A stretch of DNA of 64,000 nt from Rutpela maculata (Eukaryota; Arthropoda; Insecta; Coleoptera; Cerambycidae): assembly GCA_936432065.2 (NCBI GenBank), contig OW386292.2, forward strand, positions 104,241,829 through 104,305,828. Direction: 5' to 3'. The translations under genes and the position numbers were made by a program. Positions 1 to 10,116 of this stretch are shown here, piece by piece; position 1 is the first letter of the stretch, and every line of letters begins with the position of its first letter. Below the pieces are notes generated by a model. That model was not told the origin of the DNA, did not search any database, and was given only the letters and a program-made list of their open reading frames with translations.

Positions 1-2
1 TT

Positions 3-254
3 CCCGAATTTAATGATTTTGCATCAACATTGAGAAAACTTATATTTCGCGTAAAGTCATTAAACGAAACGATGACTCAATATTATTTTGCCAAAATGCA
101 ACTGTTAGGGGCTTGTGACATTAAAGGCAAAAATGCCGTATCGCTCCTAATAGATGGTCTACGTGACACAACATTACAGACAGGCGCTAGAGCGGGCCGA
201 TTTCAAACACCAGAGGCATTGTATCAAGAATACTTGTCAACGGTTAACAAATAA
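3..254 (+). pseudogene. Retrotransposon Gag C-terminal fragment
   Basis: The frame is open from the window edge to a TAA at 252-254, so the 5' part lies outside the window. The peptide has the look of an LTR-retrotransposon Gag core: a hydrophobic and helical stretch (YYFAKMQLLGACDIKG), then LLIDGLRD and a TGARAGRFQTPEALY segment. This is the usual place where Gag helices pack before the nucleic-acid-binding tail. No CCHC knuckle follows, and no pol frame is seen downstream. I read it as the end of a broken Gag. The family (gypsy, copia or BEL) cannot be settled from this fragment. Confidence 0.5.
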
Positions 255-277
255 CCGGCAAGTACTAATTCTAGGAG

Positions 278-529
278 ATGATATTTTTTAATTTATATAT
301 CTATTTGGGATATGAATTAATCTGCAAATTGTGGGAGTTATTACCACTCGTTAAGTACCGAGTTGACATGTTAAGAAGATCGCAGTTTGTAAGTTATTTC
401 AAGATTGTGCAGAGAGGGTTACAACGTCAAGGAAGGAATGTGTTTGACAACGCAAAGAATCTACTCTTCATGGAATTAATGTACATTTACCCAAATATAT
501 TCGAAGGTGAGTGTACTAGCAAGGTGTAA
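278..529 (+). CDS. Small ORF upstream of PPP1R15-like domain
   Basis: This 83-codon ORF starts at an ATG 24 bases after the Gag stop and ends two bases before the next ATG. Its first ~25 residues are hydrophobic or aromatic with a few charges (FNLYIYLGYELICKLWELL), then a basic stretch (KYRVDMLRRSQF) follows. PPP1R15 proteins carry an N-terminal membrane-associating helix followed by a long variable region, so this ORF could be the N-terminal half of the protein whose C-terminal domain lies at 531-752 in another frame. That link is inference from position and composition. On its own the peptide is not recognisable. Confidence 0.3.
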   Translation: MIFFNLYIYLGYELICKLWELLPLVKYRVDMLRRSQFVSYFKIVQRGLQRQGRNVFDNAKNLLFMELMYIYPNIFEGECTSKV

Positions 530-530
530 A

Positions 531-752
531 ATGAAGAAAGTGACATTTAATGAAAAACGTAATCAAATTTATTTCCTTGTAATATGGAATTTTGCCTACA
601 ACTCATCAAGGAAAGAGTCTTGGATGTCATTAGCTAATGATAGAGTACGTTTCCAAAGAAAAATAGCATTAATTTCAAAAATTATCACACCTATTTTAGA
701 TAGTAATCATAGATGTAATGTATATAATGAACGATTTGCTAATGAGATGTAA
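531..752 (+). CDS. PPP1R15/GADD34-like PP1-binding domain
   Basis: The predicted 73-residue peptide begins at the ATG at 531 and is almost entirely the conserved C-terminal domain of PPP1R15 (GADD34/CReP). It has an RVxF-type PP1 docking motif (KVTF) at residues 3-6, then acidic/basic linker residues, the aromatic W-x-FAY element, a basic-Trp step (SRKESW), and the helix ANDRVRFQRKI that in the family contacts eIF2-alpha or actin. PPP1R15 proteins recruit PP1 to dephosphorylate eIF2-alpha and so restart translation after stress. Some large DNA viruses carry compact versions. Here it sits between a Gag fragment and a Polinton integrase, so it may be a captured copy or a host exon. The domain identification is fairly sure; function and expression are not. 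Confidence 0.6.
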   Translation: MKKVTFNEKRNQIYFLVIWNFAYNSSRKESWMSLANDRVRFQRKIALISKIITPILDSNHRCNVYNERFANEM

Positions 753-852
753 ACAATTATTGATATTTTTTCTGTGTGAAACTGGTATATTAATAAAAAA
801 GTTTATATTTAAAATTTGTTTTTAATTAAAAATTAAATATTACACTTATCCC

Positions 853-1762
853 TTATACAATTTGGTCATTTGAAATCCATGAATTATATCTCTTGTCTAA
901 TCCTAACCATTTAACATAAAGTTTATTCCTCTTTCTTCTTAGAACCTTTTCCACAAGATACTTTCCTCTCTGAATTTCTTGTTCATAAAAACCACCTTTA
1001 ATTTCATCACCGTCTTGATCTCCTAATAAATATGTTCTAGGATTGCTTTGGTAAACTTTCCTGATTTTAAAAATTTCATTTGACCAATTAGGTTTTTGAA
1101 AAAGCCTCACGATATTTACTTATTTTCACATGATCATTGACTTTGAATTTTTGTTTCCTTGGATCGATTGTCTTTAAGTTGCTATAAATAAATCGCAGTA
1201 AATATTTTTCATGTTTTTTTTTACATCCTTTGGTTTCATGCCTATGGTTTTGTGATTAGTGTCATCGTATTTCGCTACAATATCCAGTAAAATGTTTAAC
1301 CACTTGTAATTTTCTTGTAAACTAAATTGTTTCCACATTTTATTTTTTGATGTTCTGTTCGCTCTTTCTGCAACACTTGCTTTTAGATTTGAATATGTGT
1401 TATAATGATTAATTTTCCTCATCCATTAATTTGTTGAATTCTTTATTGAAAAATTCTTTACCCATATTCGTTTGCAAATTTGTAGGTTGTACATTAACCT
1501 GTGACAATATATTTTTCATTGCTTGGGCAACCACTTTTACAATTTTATTTTTTATTGGTTCGCACCAAACAAACTTTGAGAATAGATTAATGACTACTAA
1601 GATGTATTTATAACCTTTATTAATTTTCGTGTATGGACGCATTTCTATAAGATCTGCTTGATAAAGATCATTGAGACCTTTAACAATTACTCTTCGTCTT
1701 CTAAAATGTTTTCTAGCTGGTTTTTGGACTTCGTTTACTATTTCTTCTTTAACATTAGTCAT
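853..1762 (-). pseudogene. Polinton/Maverick integrase, degraded
   Basis: Read on the minus strand, three overlapping pieces form a retroviral-like integrase of the Polinton/adintovirus type. At 1762-1409 lies a basic N-terminus and the core (LYQADLIEM with the first Asp, then YILVVINLFSKFVW). At 1422-1174 the core continues with the catalytic Glu region (SVAERANRT) and TIGMKPKDV. At 1110-853 is the C-terminal tail with NPRTYLLGD, GGFYEQE and a chromodomain-like end (YLVEK...LYVKWLGLD...NSWI). The second catalytic Asp is missing: the expected TD-x-G-x-EF reads TNMGKEF. With at least two frame breaks as well, this copy cannot be an active integrase. Confidence 0.8.
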
Positions 1763-1764
1763 TT

Positions 1765-2206
1765 TTAGTTACTGGACACTGTAGCACAATTTGAACGTAT
1801 AAAGATGGGTGGTTCCTCGGTACTAGGAAAGTAAACTCATCGCTTTTATTTATGACTTTACCCATAAGTTTATCAGTTGTAAAGACAGTAGTACCCACAA
1901 AAATTGTTGAATCAATGGGCGAAATCTCGATATTTTCAATTTTGCCAGATATGGGGAATTTGTATTAAGTTGCAGCGTTTTCTAGTGTATAACGTAATAC
2001 ACTTTGAGATTTTTCATGATGACCGCAAATATTAATAATACATTTAGTATCATGTGAAGATGGTTCACAAATGTAAAATGGTGATGATATTGGTGATGAT
2101 GTTAAAACAGGTGAATAGTTGGAATGTGGCGATGGATACGTTGACCTATTATATAAGAATATTCGCCCAAAGTCTGGCATTGAAAGGTGTTCCAAATAAC
2201 ATGCGC
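1765..2206 (-). other. Unassigned coding-like stretch inside Polinton remnant
   Basis: Between the polymerase and integrase remnants the minus strand holds two open pieces. One, at 2206-1965, is Ser/Pro/His-rich. The other runs into the integrase in a different frame and includes VGTTVFTTDKLMGKV and FLVPRNHPSLYVQ. Neither matches the palm domain expected after the exonuclease part of the polymerase, so the C-terminal half of the polymerase appears to be deleted. The second piece may be a remnant of another Polinton gene; I cannot name it. Confidence 0.3.
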
Positions 2207-4440
2207 TCAACTATAATCCTTCTCGGTAATGCCATCACCACACAATATATCAAAAAATAAATTTTGTGTAGGTAATTCAGTATCGTTCAATTTACCCATT
2301 GAATCCACATAGGAGTAAGGGAAAACTCCTTTGCGGCGCATTAAATCAAATTTGGATTGGTCACTGAAATTTTTTATCTCTGAACATTGTTCAAATTCTA
2401 GTGTTTGACTTAATTTATCTAAAGAAGCTGGTAAGAAGCGAAATGAATCCAGAAATTTCGATTTTATAAATGCATTTTTTTCTGCGCCTTCCTTTCTTTC
2501 GATTAAAATGTGTTTTGAAAATGATATATACTTCTCTTTATTTTGCGCTATGACATCAATTTTCTCTTGATTTAAGGCCAATTTTTTTTAATAAACAAAC
2601 GCGAATCATAATTTGTTAAATTGTGAAAGAATACTGGAATGAATTTGGGTAATTTGAAGTTTAAATCACAAATGGAGTGAGCTGCACCCCGGTAATTCCC
2701 AGTTAAGTGACAATGATCACAAACTTTCTGATTACTTTCAGTAAAAACCTTATTACAAATGTAACATGTACTACTATTGATAAAGTCCGTCGGTCGATGC
2801 TCTGAAAGTGAGGTTTAATATTTTTCTTGTGTTTATCAGATAAATTGTGCACACATTCTTCTAATTTCTGTATAATAATATGAGCTGCATCTAAACCGCG
2901 GTAATGAACTAGTTTCTATGCGGAATCGTCAAAGCTACATTTTACATAAAAACAAAACGAATAGTGTTCATACGTTTTTACAGTAAATAAATTGTCTTCT
3001 TTAGGTTGCGCGTGATGGATAGGTTTTAAAATGCTTTCAAAATCCGCATATATTACAAATGGCACTGTTAATTGTTTCTCAAAGTTGACAAATTTAAGAA
3101 CATTGTCAGGAATGCTTTCACCGAATTTATTTATCACAAAATTAGTTGTTGGTAATTGTGTGCATATAAAATTACAATCATGTTTTTCATGAAGGCGTAA
3201 TGCCTCGCGCGTTCGAAAAAAGTAGAGACAGCCGTTACAAATAAACGTTTGTCCATTATGCTTCGATCTTTGTTTAGAAACTAATCTTGACAAATCATTA
3301 ATGAAACAATAATGATTATTTCCACCATCATCCGTAATAAGCAAGAGATTAACGTGAGTTTTTTGTAAAGTTCTGGTAAAGTATAGTGGACCGACAATTT
3401 CAAAAATAATTTTACCATCTTTAGATTGATTATTGACACCAAATACATTTATTGAAATATTGTTTAGTTTTTCAAACTTGGGTATGTCTTTCAATTTAAC
3501 TGGAAAATCAATACCTTCAAAGTTCAATAGAGTGGAATAATGTGGATACGATGATACTCCCTAGGGGAGTCCTGTTGGTGGAAAAATTGCTGCGTTGACG
3601 GACCACGCAAAGTAAATTTGATCATGATTGCATATATTCACAACAGCCTTTTTTGCTTCAATCTGCTTTGGTAATTTTATGTAGGATGAAGCAAAAAGCA
3701 GATTATATTTATTTATATTCACTTCCAAGTACATAATTTGTTGTAGGCTCCATCCTGAAAATATTTGATAAGAAAGAGAAAATTATGTAATTTTGATAAT
3801 ATACCTGAATACTTTTCTTGCATATGAGAGGCTTTCTCGATAATATCCCCGATAACTTCTTCATATATTTCCGTTAAATCAGAGGAGGAGTTTTAAACGA
3901 TTTGAGATCAAATATATCTTTTTCGGATATGATATACATTGAAAATACCTCTAAATGTATTTTCAGTGCACGATACTGTTTAATATAGTCAATATTAACT
4001 GAAAATACTTTGTCTTTGATGTCTTCAAAAAATTCAACGTGATCGATGTGATGATGTGTAGTGGAGAAAGATAGCTCGAAATTCGACACTTAAATGCACT
4101 GTTGACTCTTTCAACACATTCGCTCAGAGTATGTAAAGTGTTTTTCTTGTGTGCGTTATTTCTAATATGACAATTTAAACAGTTTCTTTGAATTTTAACA
4201 TGACATTCAGGACACTCAGTTAAGTTATCATGGAGATTTGACGGACCCGGTAGATTTACGATTTCATCTTTTATTTCATCATCACATCACACTGTACATG
4301 TGAAATTTTCTGTTTTTTCTCAGGTATAGTTTCGTGATATCTATATGGACAACTTTCTTTCTCATGGCGTAACAAACTGCTTTTTGAGGAAAAGAATTTA
4401 TAACATCGAAGGCACTGCATTTTATCACAGTTTGCTAAAC
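2207..4440 (-). pseudogene. Polinton protein-primed DNA polymerase B, N-terminal half
   Basis: Successive minus-strand frames follow the known order of Polinton-type PolB. Around 4420-4340 there is a C2H2-like finger with FFSSKSSLLRHE. At 4250-4100 a further Cys/His cluster precedes the 4089-3874 ORF (RALKIHLEVF). At 3570-2916 come PHYSTLLNFEGIDFPVKL, a zinc finger (FICNGCLYFFRTREAL) and the Exo I motif FVIYADFES. At ~2790-2590 there is a CxxC pair, then DHCHLTGNYRGAAH and the Exo II-like FHNLTNYD. At 2581-2207 come SFRFLPASLDKL and MRRKGVFPYSY. The order is clear but it is spread over several frames with stops, and the palm motifs are absent. Confidence 0.85.
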
Positions 4441-5428
4441 TATTCTACTAAACCACTGAACAATTGCAACTAACTTTATTAAATAAAATATCAGTGAAAT
4501 AAGTATTCACATTCGATCGCTGCCGATCGTAATTTTTTATTTTATATTAATACCTAATAAAGCTGTAGTTTCATACTTTGTGATATTGAAATAAGTATAA
4601 TTTTAGGATATTGTTTTTTACTTTGGCACAAGGTTCTGTAGTACATTTTAATTATAAATAAATACCTACTTATGATCTTGAAAATCGGTATTTATCATGT
4701 AAAATAAATAATTAACCATCCTATGCACCGACAACATATTTTATGAATTTATCGTACTTAAAGAAATCCTATAATATTTATCTCTCCTTTTTAAGAATAT
4801 GTAAATTTCAAATAAGTTTTACATTTTTCTAATAGTTTTTTCACAAATGAAACACATCTATGGTTGAGTGGAAGGGCAAACCCCTGTCCTACGGACAGAC
4901 TGAACTCTGCTATTTGACAGGCAATCACTGGTACAATCACTAACATATTATATTGTAAATTTGTAATCATTTCCTGTCAATAAAATCATTTATTATTATT
5001 ATTATACATTGATATTATCTCTGATATTTTCACAGTGTCCATTTCAATTAGAAAATAAATGTCGCTGTCACCCATATGCAATTTATGAAATTTTATAATT
5101 TGTAAGGTAGTATGACAATAAATTTGAAACAAGTGTTCGATAAGCCCCATTTTGATCCACACGGCGATAATTCGACGGATTTACAGTAAGTTACAATTTC
5201 ACTTTACTATGTTTTATTATATATTTGAGAACAAATATTTTACATCATCTGTGTATTATAACGAGAGTAATTAATTTTACAAGAAGTGACATCATTAAGT
5301 TCGGTAAAAATAAACATAAGTGTGGTTGTAATTCCTTGACTACTAGTTAACAACTTGCAAATATAAGATGATCCGAGCATCGAAGGAAGACTGTTAATAG
5401 CTTATATCTAAAGCGAAATTAGACATCT
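4441..5428. other. AT-rich gap with a non-LTR-like 3' tail
   Basis: No protein-coding region is convincing here. The stretch 4860-5006 (GTTGAGTGGAAGGGCAAACC onwards) ends in CTGTCAATAAAATC followed by a short TTA/ATT microsatellite. That is the typical form of a Jockey/CR1-like non-LTR retrotransposon 3' end in insects. The rest is AT-rich with nothing I can assign. A short ATG-initiated stretch at 5112-5185 ends at a good splice donor but could not be linked to another exon. Confidence 0.4.
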
Positions 5429-5709
5429 ATTTTTGTCTGGATAACAGGTACCAGGTAGATGGTGGCACGGTGACCACTCTCTCAGCTTGTCTTGTATTTA
5501 TTTCAAATACAGAATACGAAAGTCGTTAAGAATATAGAATGCAAATACCCTGTGTTAGCCTCTAAAGCCTTGCATGAATTCTTTATTTTTGTCTGGCTAC
5601 ATGGTACCACTATAACATAACCAGTCTTTCGAGGGAATAAAGAATGTTGCCAGCGCTTAAAGCGAAGTCTGTCTTTTTTATTTTTGTCTACATAACCATG
5701 AACCGGCAC
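5429..5709. repeat. Three degenerate copies of a TTTTTGTCTGG motif
   Basis: Three related blocks occur upstream of the 5943 ORF: at 5429-5456, 5586-5613 and 5682-5709. Each starts TTTTTGTCT, followed by a GGNTAACATGGTACCA-like sequence, with divergence in the third. They are preceded in two cases by AAGCGAA and a TCT-rich tract. Spacing is irregular (157 and 96 bp), so this is not a simple tandem array. They could be old duplications or regulatory repeats; nothing shows which. Confidence 0.4.
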
Positions 5710-5942
5710 CCGAGTTGATGTGACTATAATCACGGTACCTGCTAACGATGAAGTTTTTAATAAAAACTGGTCAGGCGGTGGGGTGACGCTTCGACGGGTT
5801 TGCAATAAGGTTTAATTTGGCTTGAACGGCGTGGGTCAGCTTTTGTTAGTCTCCCACCGCATCAGTTTCAGATCGATTATTTAAAGACGATCCTGTGTCT
5901 GCAGCATCACAGTTTCCACATAGTGTTAAACAGTTTTACACC

Positions 5943-6650
5943 ATGAATTCGAAAGTCAAGATGATGTATCCAACAGAGAAGCCAAGCGGACTCAGTATGA
6001 GAAAAGAGAAAAGTGATAAGTGTCCCGAGCTGTACGAGGACATCTCCTTTGAAAAGAAAGTTGTGAGGGAATTGAACATGGCAAGGTTGGACGACTCCCT
6101 CGCGTCCGAGATATGTGTTTTGGAGGGCACCTTCCCGAAGGTGCGCCCAATAGTGGATCCTCCAACTTCAGCTACGGCCTCGTCTTCGGCAGCGGGTGAG
6201 GTGCCGTTTAGTGTTATGGCAGGGTCTGCGATGGGGACCCAAGGGGTATCGGCGTTACCCAAATACGTAGGTTTCGAGCCGGCTACGATGTCAACACCGA
6301 AGAGGGATGCCGAAGAGGATGTGTTGGTCTCTACCGATGTGGCAGCGCACCTAAGAAATATGGAGGAAACAGTAGGTAAAGAAATATCGGTACTTCGAGA
6401 AAAAAAGGAGGCTTTCTTAAATGATGTGCGCGGCTGCCTCAAAGAAAAATGTAGCAGACACATCAGCAGACTAAAAATAACAAAAACTAGTGTCGGAAGT
6501 AAGATTGTGCAGCTGAGGCAGCAGCGCAAAATGTTTGACGCAATGATAGCCTCCTTAACTGCTGAACGCATCGATAGAGAAACAGAGGATATTAATTATT
6601 TCTGTCAACATTTCCCATTTACGGAATGTAACATGCCATCGCAATTTTAA
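5943..6650 (+). CDS. Unrecognised intronless ORF, 235 residues
   Basis: The frame is open further 5', but the first ATG in a good context (TACACCATGA) is at 5943, giving about 235 residues. The protein starts charged and basic (NSKVKMMYPTEKPSG). It has a central Pro/Ser/Ala/Thr-rich segment around residues 70-90 and ends in a helical, heptad-like region (HLRNMEETVGKEISVLREKK onwards) that could be a coiled coil. GC content is clearly higher than the flanks and the frame has no break, unlike almost every other frame nearby. AATAAA signals lie at 6838 and 6904. I do not recognise a family. It could be a host single-exon gene, a retrogene or the structural ORF of an unknown element. Confidence 0.5.
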   Translation: MNSKVKMMYPTEKPSGLSMRKEKSDKCPELYEDISFEKKVVRELNMARLDDSLASEICVLEGTFPKVRPIVDPPTSATASSSAAGEVPFSVMAGSAMGTQGVSALPKYVGFEPATMSTPKRDAEEDVLVSTDVAAHLRNMEETVGKEISVLREKKEAFLNDVRGCLKEKCSRHISRLKITKTSVGSKIVQLRQQRKMFDAMIASLTAERIDRETEDINYFCQHFPFTECNMPSQF

Positions 6651-8500
6651 TTTTAGTAAATTTGTTTTTAGTATATAAGTGTAGATATAAGTTTGTAAAT
6701 ATATTTTAGTCTGAAGTATACTGGCCTGCTATGACAAGAAGTCGTATCTGAGAGAATGTAATTTTAGAGAAATCAACTATTTTCTGAATTATGTTATGCA
6801 ATCTACATTTTATAATTCATGATTTTCATTTTTGGCAAATAAATATGTGTCCCTTTTATCAGTGTAACCATATAACAAAACATTGTATATATGTTAAGTT
6901 ATGAATAAATCTGGTAATGATCGGATATGACTTTTGAGCTTAGAGTCTATTTTGTAGATTCGACACATATTCGTTATGTATAGTCACTAGTTTTGCTTTA
7001 GATACGACTTCTACATTTTGTATAGTGGTGAGGATCACTAATACGGTGCAAATGCAATTAAAATCTCAAAAATAATTTTTTTGCAGTTACGACATCTTGT
7101 CTTAGCAGGGCAGTAAGGATATAAGTGTGTAAATATTCATTTACAAGCTTTCGTAAAAATCGCCGTATTTTATATTAATAAATGTCTTATGTTTATATTA
7201 GCTCTATTTTATTTCCATATATGCTATATTTTTCTGAACATTATGACTTGATAAAATAAATATGTTTTGTGATAACACACTTTGTAAATATGCTCTCAAA
7301 TTTGAAAGTAATGCTTAGAATTATTTTGCAATAATATGTTTGCAATGAGAATAGTAACATACTAATTAATTTTGAAATAATAATTTAAATATCCAATTTA
7401 AAACTGTAGACAATTTGACAAGTATAAAGTGAACACTCATTAGTAAGAATTCATACTACGTTTGCAGAACTGGTTATATTTACCCCACATATTCACATAT
7501 AGTTTATTTAATTTAATACTTTTTTCATGTCTCATCAAATAAAAGTCCATTTCAGATATTCATGGAAAATATAATAGTTATAATATGAAATTAGTTCATT
7601 TTCAATATAGTCGATATGAAATCAAACAATTTTTTAAAGTACCCACAAAAATAAAAAATAGTCACTAAAAATTCATGACTTAATAAAACACATAAGTATG
7701 TATTAGTTTTTTATTCAAACTCATATTACAAATGTATTACTCAAATAAATACGAGACATATTATTTCGATGGTATTACTGAATATAATTTCTGTACTGTC
7801 TGATTTTAAATAAATTATTTTCTAAATACAATAAAAGTTTTCCTATCTGATATAAATTTTAATAAAAAGTACTATAAATATTACTTATATTTAAAACTAA
7901 GAGAATGTATAAAACACCATTGGTTTTCTTAGAACATGTTGATTTGTAAGATGACGTAACTACCATCATTTTATTGGAATACGAAGCCATCATCACCCCT
8001 AACCCGAAAAAAACACTCTACAGCTGTTGTAAATGTACCCTCGTCCCTAGTATTTAAATTGAATTTTTTTTTTTTATTAACTTCGCATACAAGCAATTCT
8101 TACTATATTTCAAATGATATTTAATGGCCATGTCACCAATTATCCATCTATGAATTTCTACTTTACACCAGAAACATGCGAACTGCTAATGCGAGCTCAG
8201 CAAGGGGTAAAACACCAGTCCATCCATCGAATGACATTAAACGTTCATCAAATGTATTATATGAGAGATAACTATATATGCTTGAAAAATCTTTAGCGCA
8301 CATTGCTTATGTGAGAAGGCAATTTATTTTCTATTAGGACTAGACAATAATATACCTTCACAGTAATGAGAAAAATGTGTATAATTTCTTAACTGATAAT
8401 TGGTCAAGAAGTTTGATATTCTTGTGCGAGGGACTTGTCTTGTTGGAGAGATTATAGGTTAAACTGGTGAGAGCTTAGTAAAATGCTTTTATTTAGAATT
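6651..8500. other. AT-rich region, no gene seen
   Basis: This begins with the probable 3' UTR of the 5943 ORF (AATAAA at 6838-6843 and 6904-6909). The remainder is very AT-rich with only short random frames. Nothing in it resembles a protein family, RNA gene or organised repeat. Confidence 0.5.
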
Positions 8501-8695
8501 TTAGAACACCTCCCACCACAATTAGGGAATTTATTTATCAATGAGAGAACTAGAACACCCCACCATACCACCCCCACTTTCCAATTTAATAACGAGAGAA
8601 CTAGAACCTCCCACCGCAAAACCCCCCACCACACCACTTGCCAATCTGCGATTGGTGGGGGTGGTGTGGTGGGGAGTTCTAGTTCTCACATTCTT
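8500..8695. repeat. C/A-rich inverted repeat with extra direct copies
   Basis: The arm at 8543-8576 (GAGAACTAGAAC followed by CCCCACCA-type sequence) is matched by an inverted arm ending near 8695 (TGGGGAGTTCTAGTTCTC), with about two mismatches in 32 bases. Two more direct, partial copies lie at about 8503-8525 and 8594-8637. The strand asymmetry (C-rich left, G-rich right) and the near-perfect arms suggest a small foldback or MITE, or a duplicated fragment. It makes apparent ORFs in both strands that are only a product of the repeats. Confidence 0.65.
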
Positions 8696-8699
8696 CTCC

Positions 8700-9680
8700 T
8701 ACTACTCATGGATTTTACTTTTTATTTTGAGGAGATCTGCAAGTGCTAGTGAGAGTCTTCTACGACGGTGATAATACATTTACCTTCATGATAATCGTCC
8801 AACAGGCTAGTGTTCTTCACGTACCACGGCCGGTGAAGGATCATATATTTTTTCATTAACTACATCTCAAAATGTGTAGGTATAAGTTCTGATTTATACA
8901 CAAGAAATCCTTTTTTGTATGTCAGAATGAATATTGAACCGTCCTGACCTGCTCGTAAAACATTAGTGCAGTGGGGTAAACAACAAACACAATATTTAAA
9001 TCTAATAAATACTTGTTCCATATTTATTTTATCTGCAGGAATAATTTCTTCTGGGAAGAGTGAAAACAGTGATGAATTTCTTAATATGTCTCTTTAAATG
9101 TTTCTTGTTTGAAAAAGCAAACCATTTTTATAGTAACTTATCGGGAACAAGTCAGTCGTCTAGACTTTTCTCGGCACAAATGATACAAAATTATGCTAGA
9201 GAATGGTTTTATTTTCTAAACAGTGCATGGAAATAGAGAAAACGGAAAAGTTTCATTAGTCTTGCCAAATTTACAGCCTTAAACCTCAATAACGAAATAT
9301 AGCATACGCAAGATTTTACGAGATCAAAAATATATCGATATGGGGTTAGATGGTACCGGAGACACCTGCAACTAAAGGTAGTAATAAAACATGTTTATAT
9401 ATACTAGCAAAGTATTTTATATAAATATGTTGTTTGATGCCTAGACGCTGGGCATGTCTATCGATTGTCTTATTTCAATACATCTTCCTTAACAACTGTT
9501 AAATACTTAGAACATCCAGAATTTGCTACATCAGAGGTGTTGCATACGTCATACCAAGGTTTCAACTCTTAGTTTGTGTTTGAGATAATTGCCTTGCTTT
9601 AAGCACTGCTATAATATTTCTATTACACCTTTCTCTTTCCTTTTTTTTCGGCTATCATGGTTGGTTGCTTGGTGTTTTTT
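8700..9680. other. Gap without recognisable gene
   Basis: Only short frames are present. A minus-strand stretch around 9080-8880 has a protein-like look but matches nothing I know. No repeat or RNA gene is seen. Confidence 0.4.
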
Positions 9681-9689
9681 GAGCCTGTT

Positions 9690-9880
9690 TCACTGAATAA
9701 CTTCATTTATTCTCCGTATATGATCTTTTAGCTTGTCTTTTCTTTTAAATGTCCTATTACATGAACCACAGTGGAAAAGCCGGTTTATGTGACTAAACAA
9801 GTGGCGACTTAAGCACTGGACCAGGCGAATATCTTGTCGCAAATTTTACAGACGTGCATCTCTACTCTGCAACTGTATAG
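9690..9880 (-). pseudogene. C2H2 zinc-finger remnant
   Basis: On the minus strand two C2H2-type fingers can be read, separated by one frameshift. The first has CKICDKIFAW followed, in another frame, by LSRHLFSH. The second is FHCGSCNRTFKRKDKLKDH, after which the final His is not in its usual place (IRRINEVI). Spacing C-x2-C-x12-H fits the classic finger. Paired terminal fingers of this kind occur in insect BTB or lola-like factors and in some transposases. A frameshift and a damaged second finger argue for a pseudogene or an old exon. Confidence 0.5.
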
Positions 9881-9980
9881 CATCAAATGATTAAGTTGTA
9901 GTAATGTAAATGTAGATTTTCTAAGTATATACCATTTGTTCGAACCAATTTAAAACTTATTCAGTGTGACCAGTATTAAA

Positions 9981-10116
9981 AGTTCTGAACCAAATGTTAT
10001 TAATTCTAGATCAAGTGATACCCCTTCTAGATCAAAAAAATACCCCCTCTAGACCAAATGATACCCCCTCTAAACAAAAAAAAATACTCCCTTCTGGTCC
10101 AAAAAATAACCCTCGC
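9981..10116. repeat. Six-unit degenerate tandem repeat, ~21-24 bp
   Basis: Units of the type TCTAGACCAAATGATACCCC repeat about six times, from TTCTGAACCAAATGTTATTAA at ~9981 to TTCTGGTCCAAAAAATAACC at ~10092. Each unit starts with TCTGNNC or TCTAGANC and ends in a run of C. The array runs directly into the tRNA-like sequence, which begins at 10110 in the plus direction. Confidence 0.7.

Noticed and set aside
5112..5185. ATG-initiated exon ending at an ACAGTAAGTT splice donor
   Set aside because: The donor is good, but joining to acceptors before the 5943 ORF gives early stops, and the 25-residue peptide matches nothing.
5936..6571. 211-codon minus-strand ORF
   Set aside because: It is the antisense shadow of the 5943-6650 frame; its composition follows from the plus-strand coding pattern.
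8452..8771. Three overlapping ORFs rich in Pro/Thr/Arg or Val/Trp/Gly
   Set aside because: They arise from the C/G-rich inverted repeat and have no independent support.
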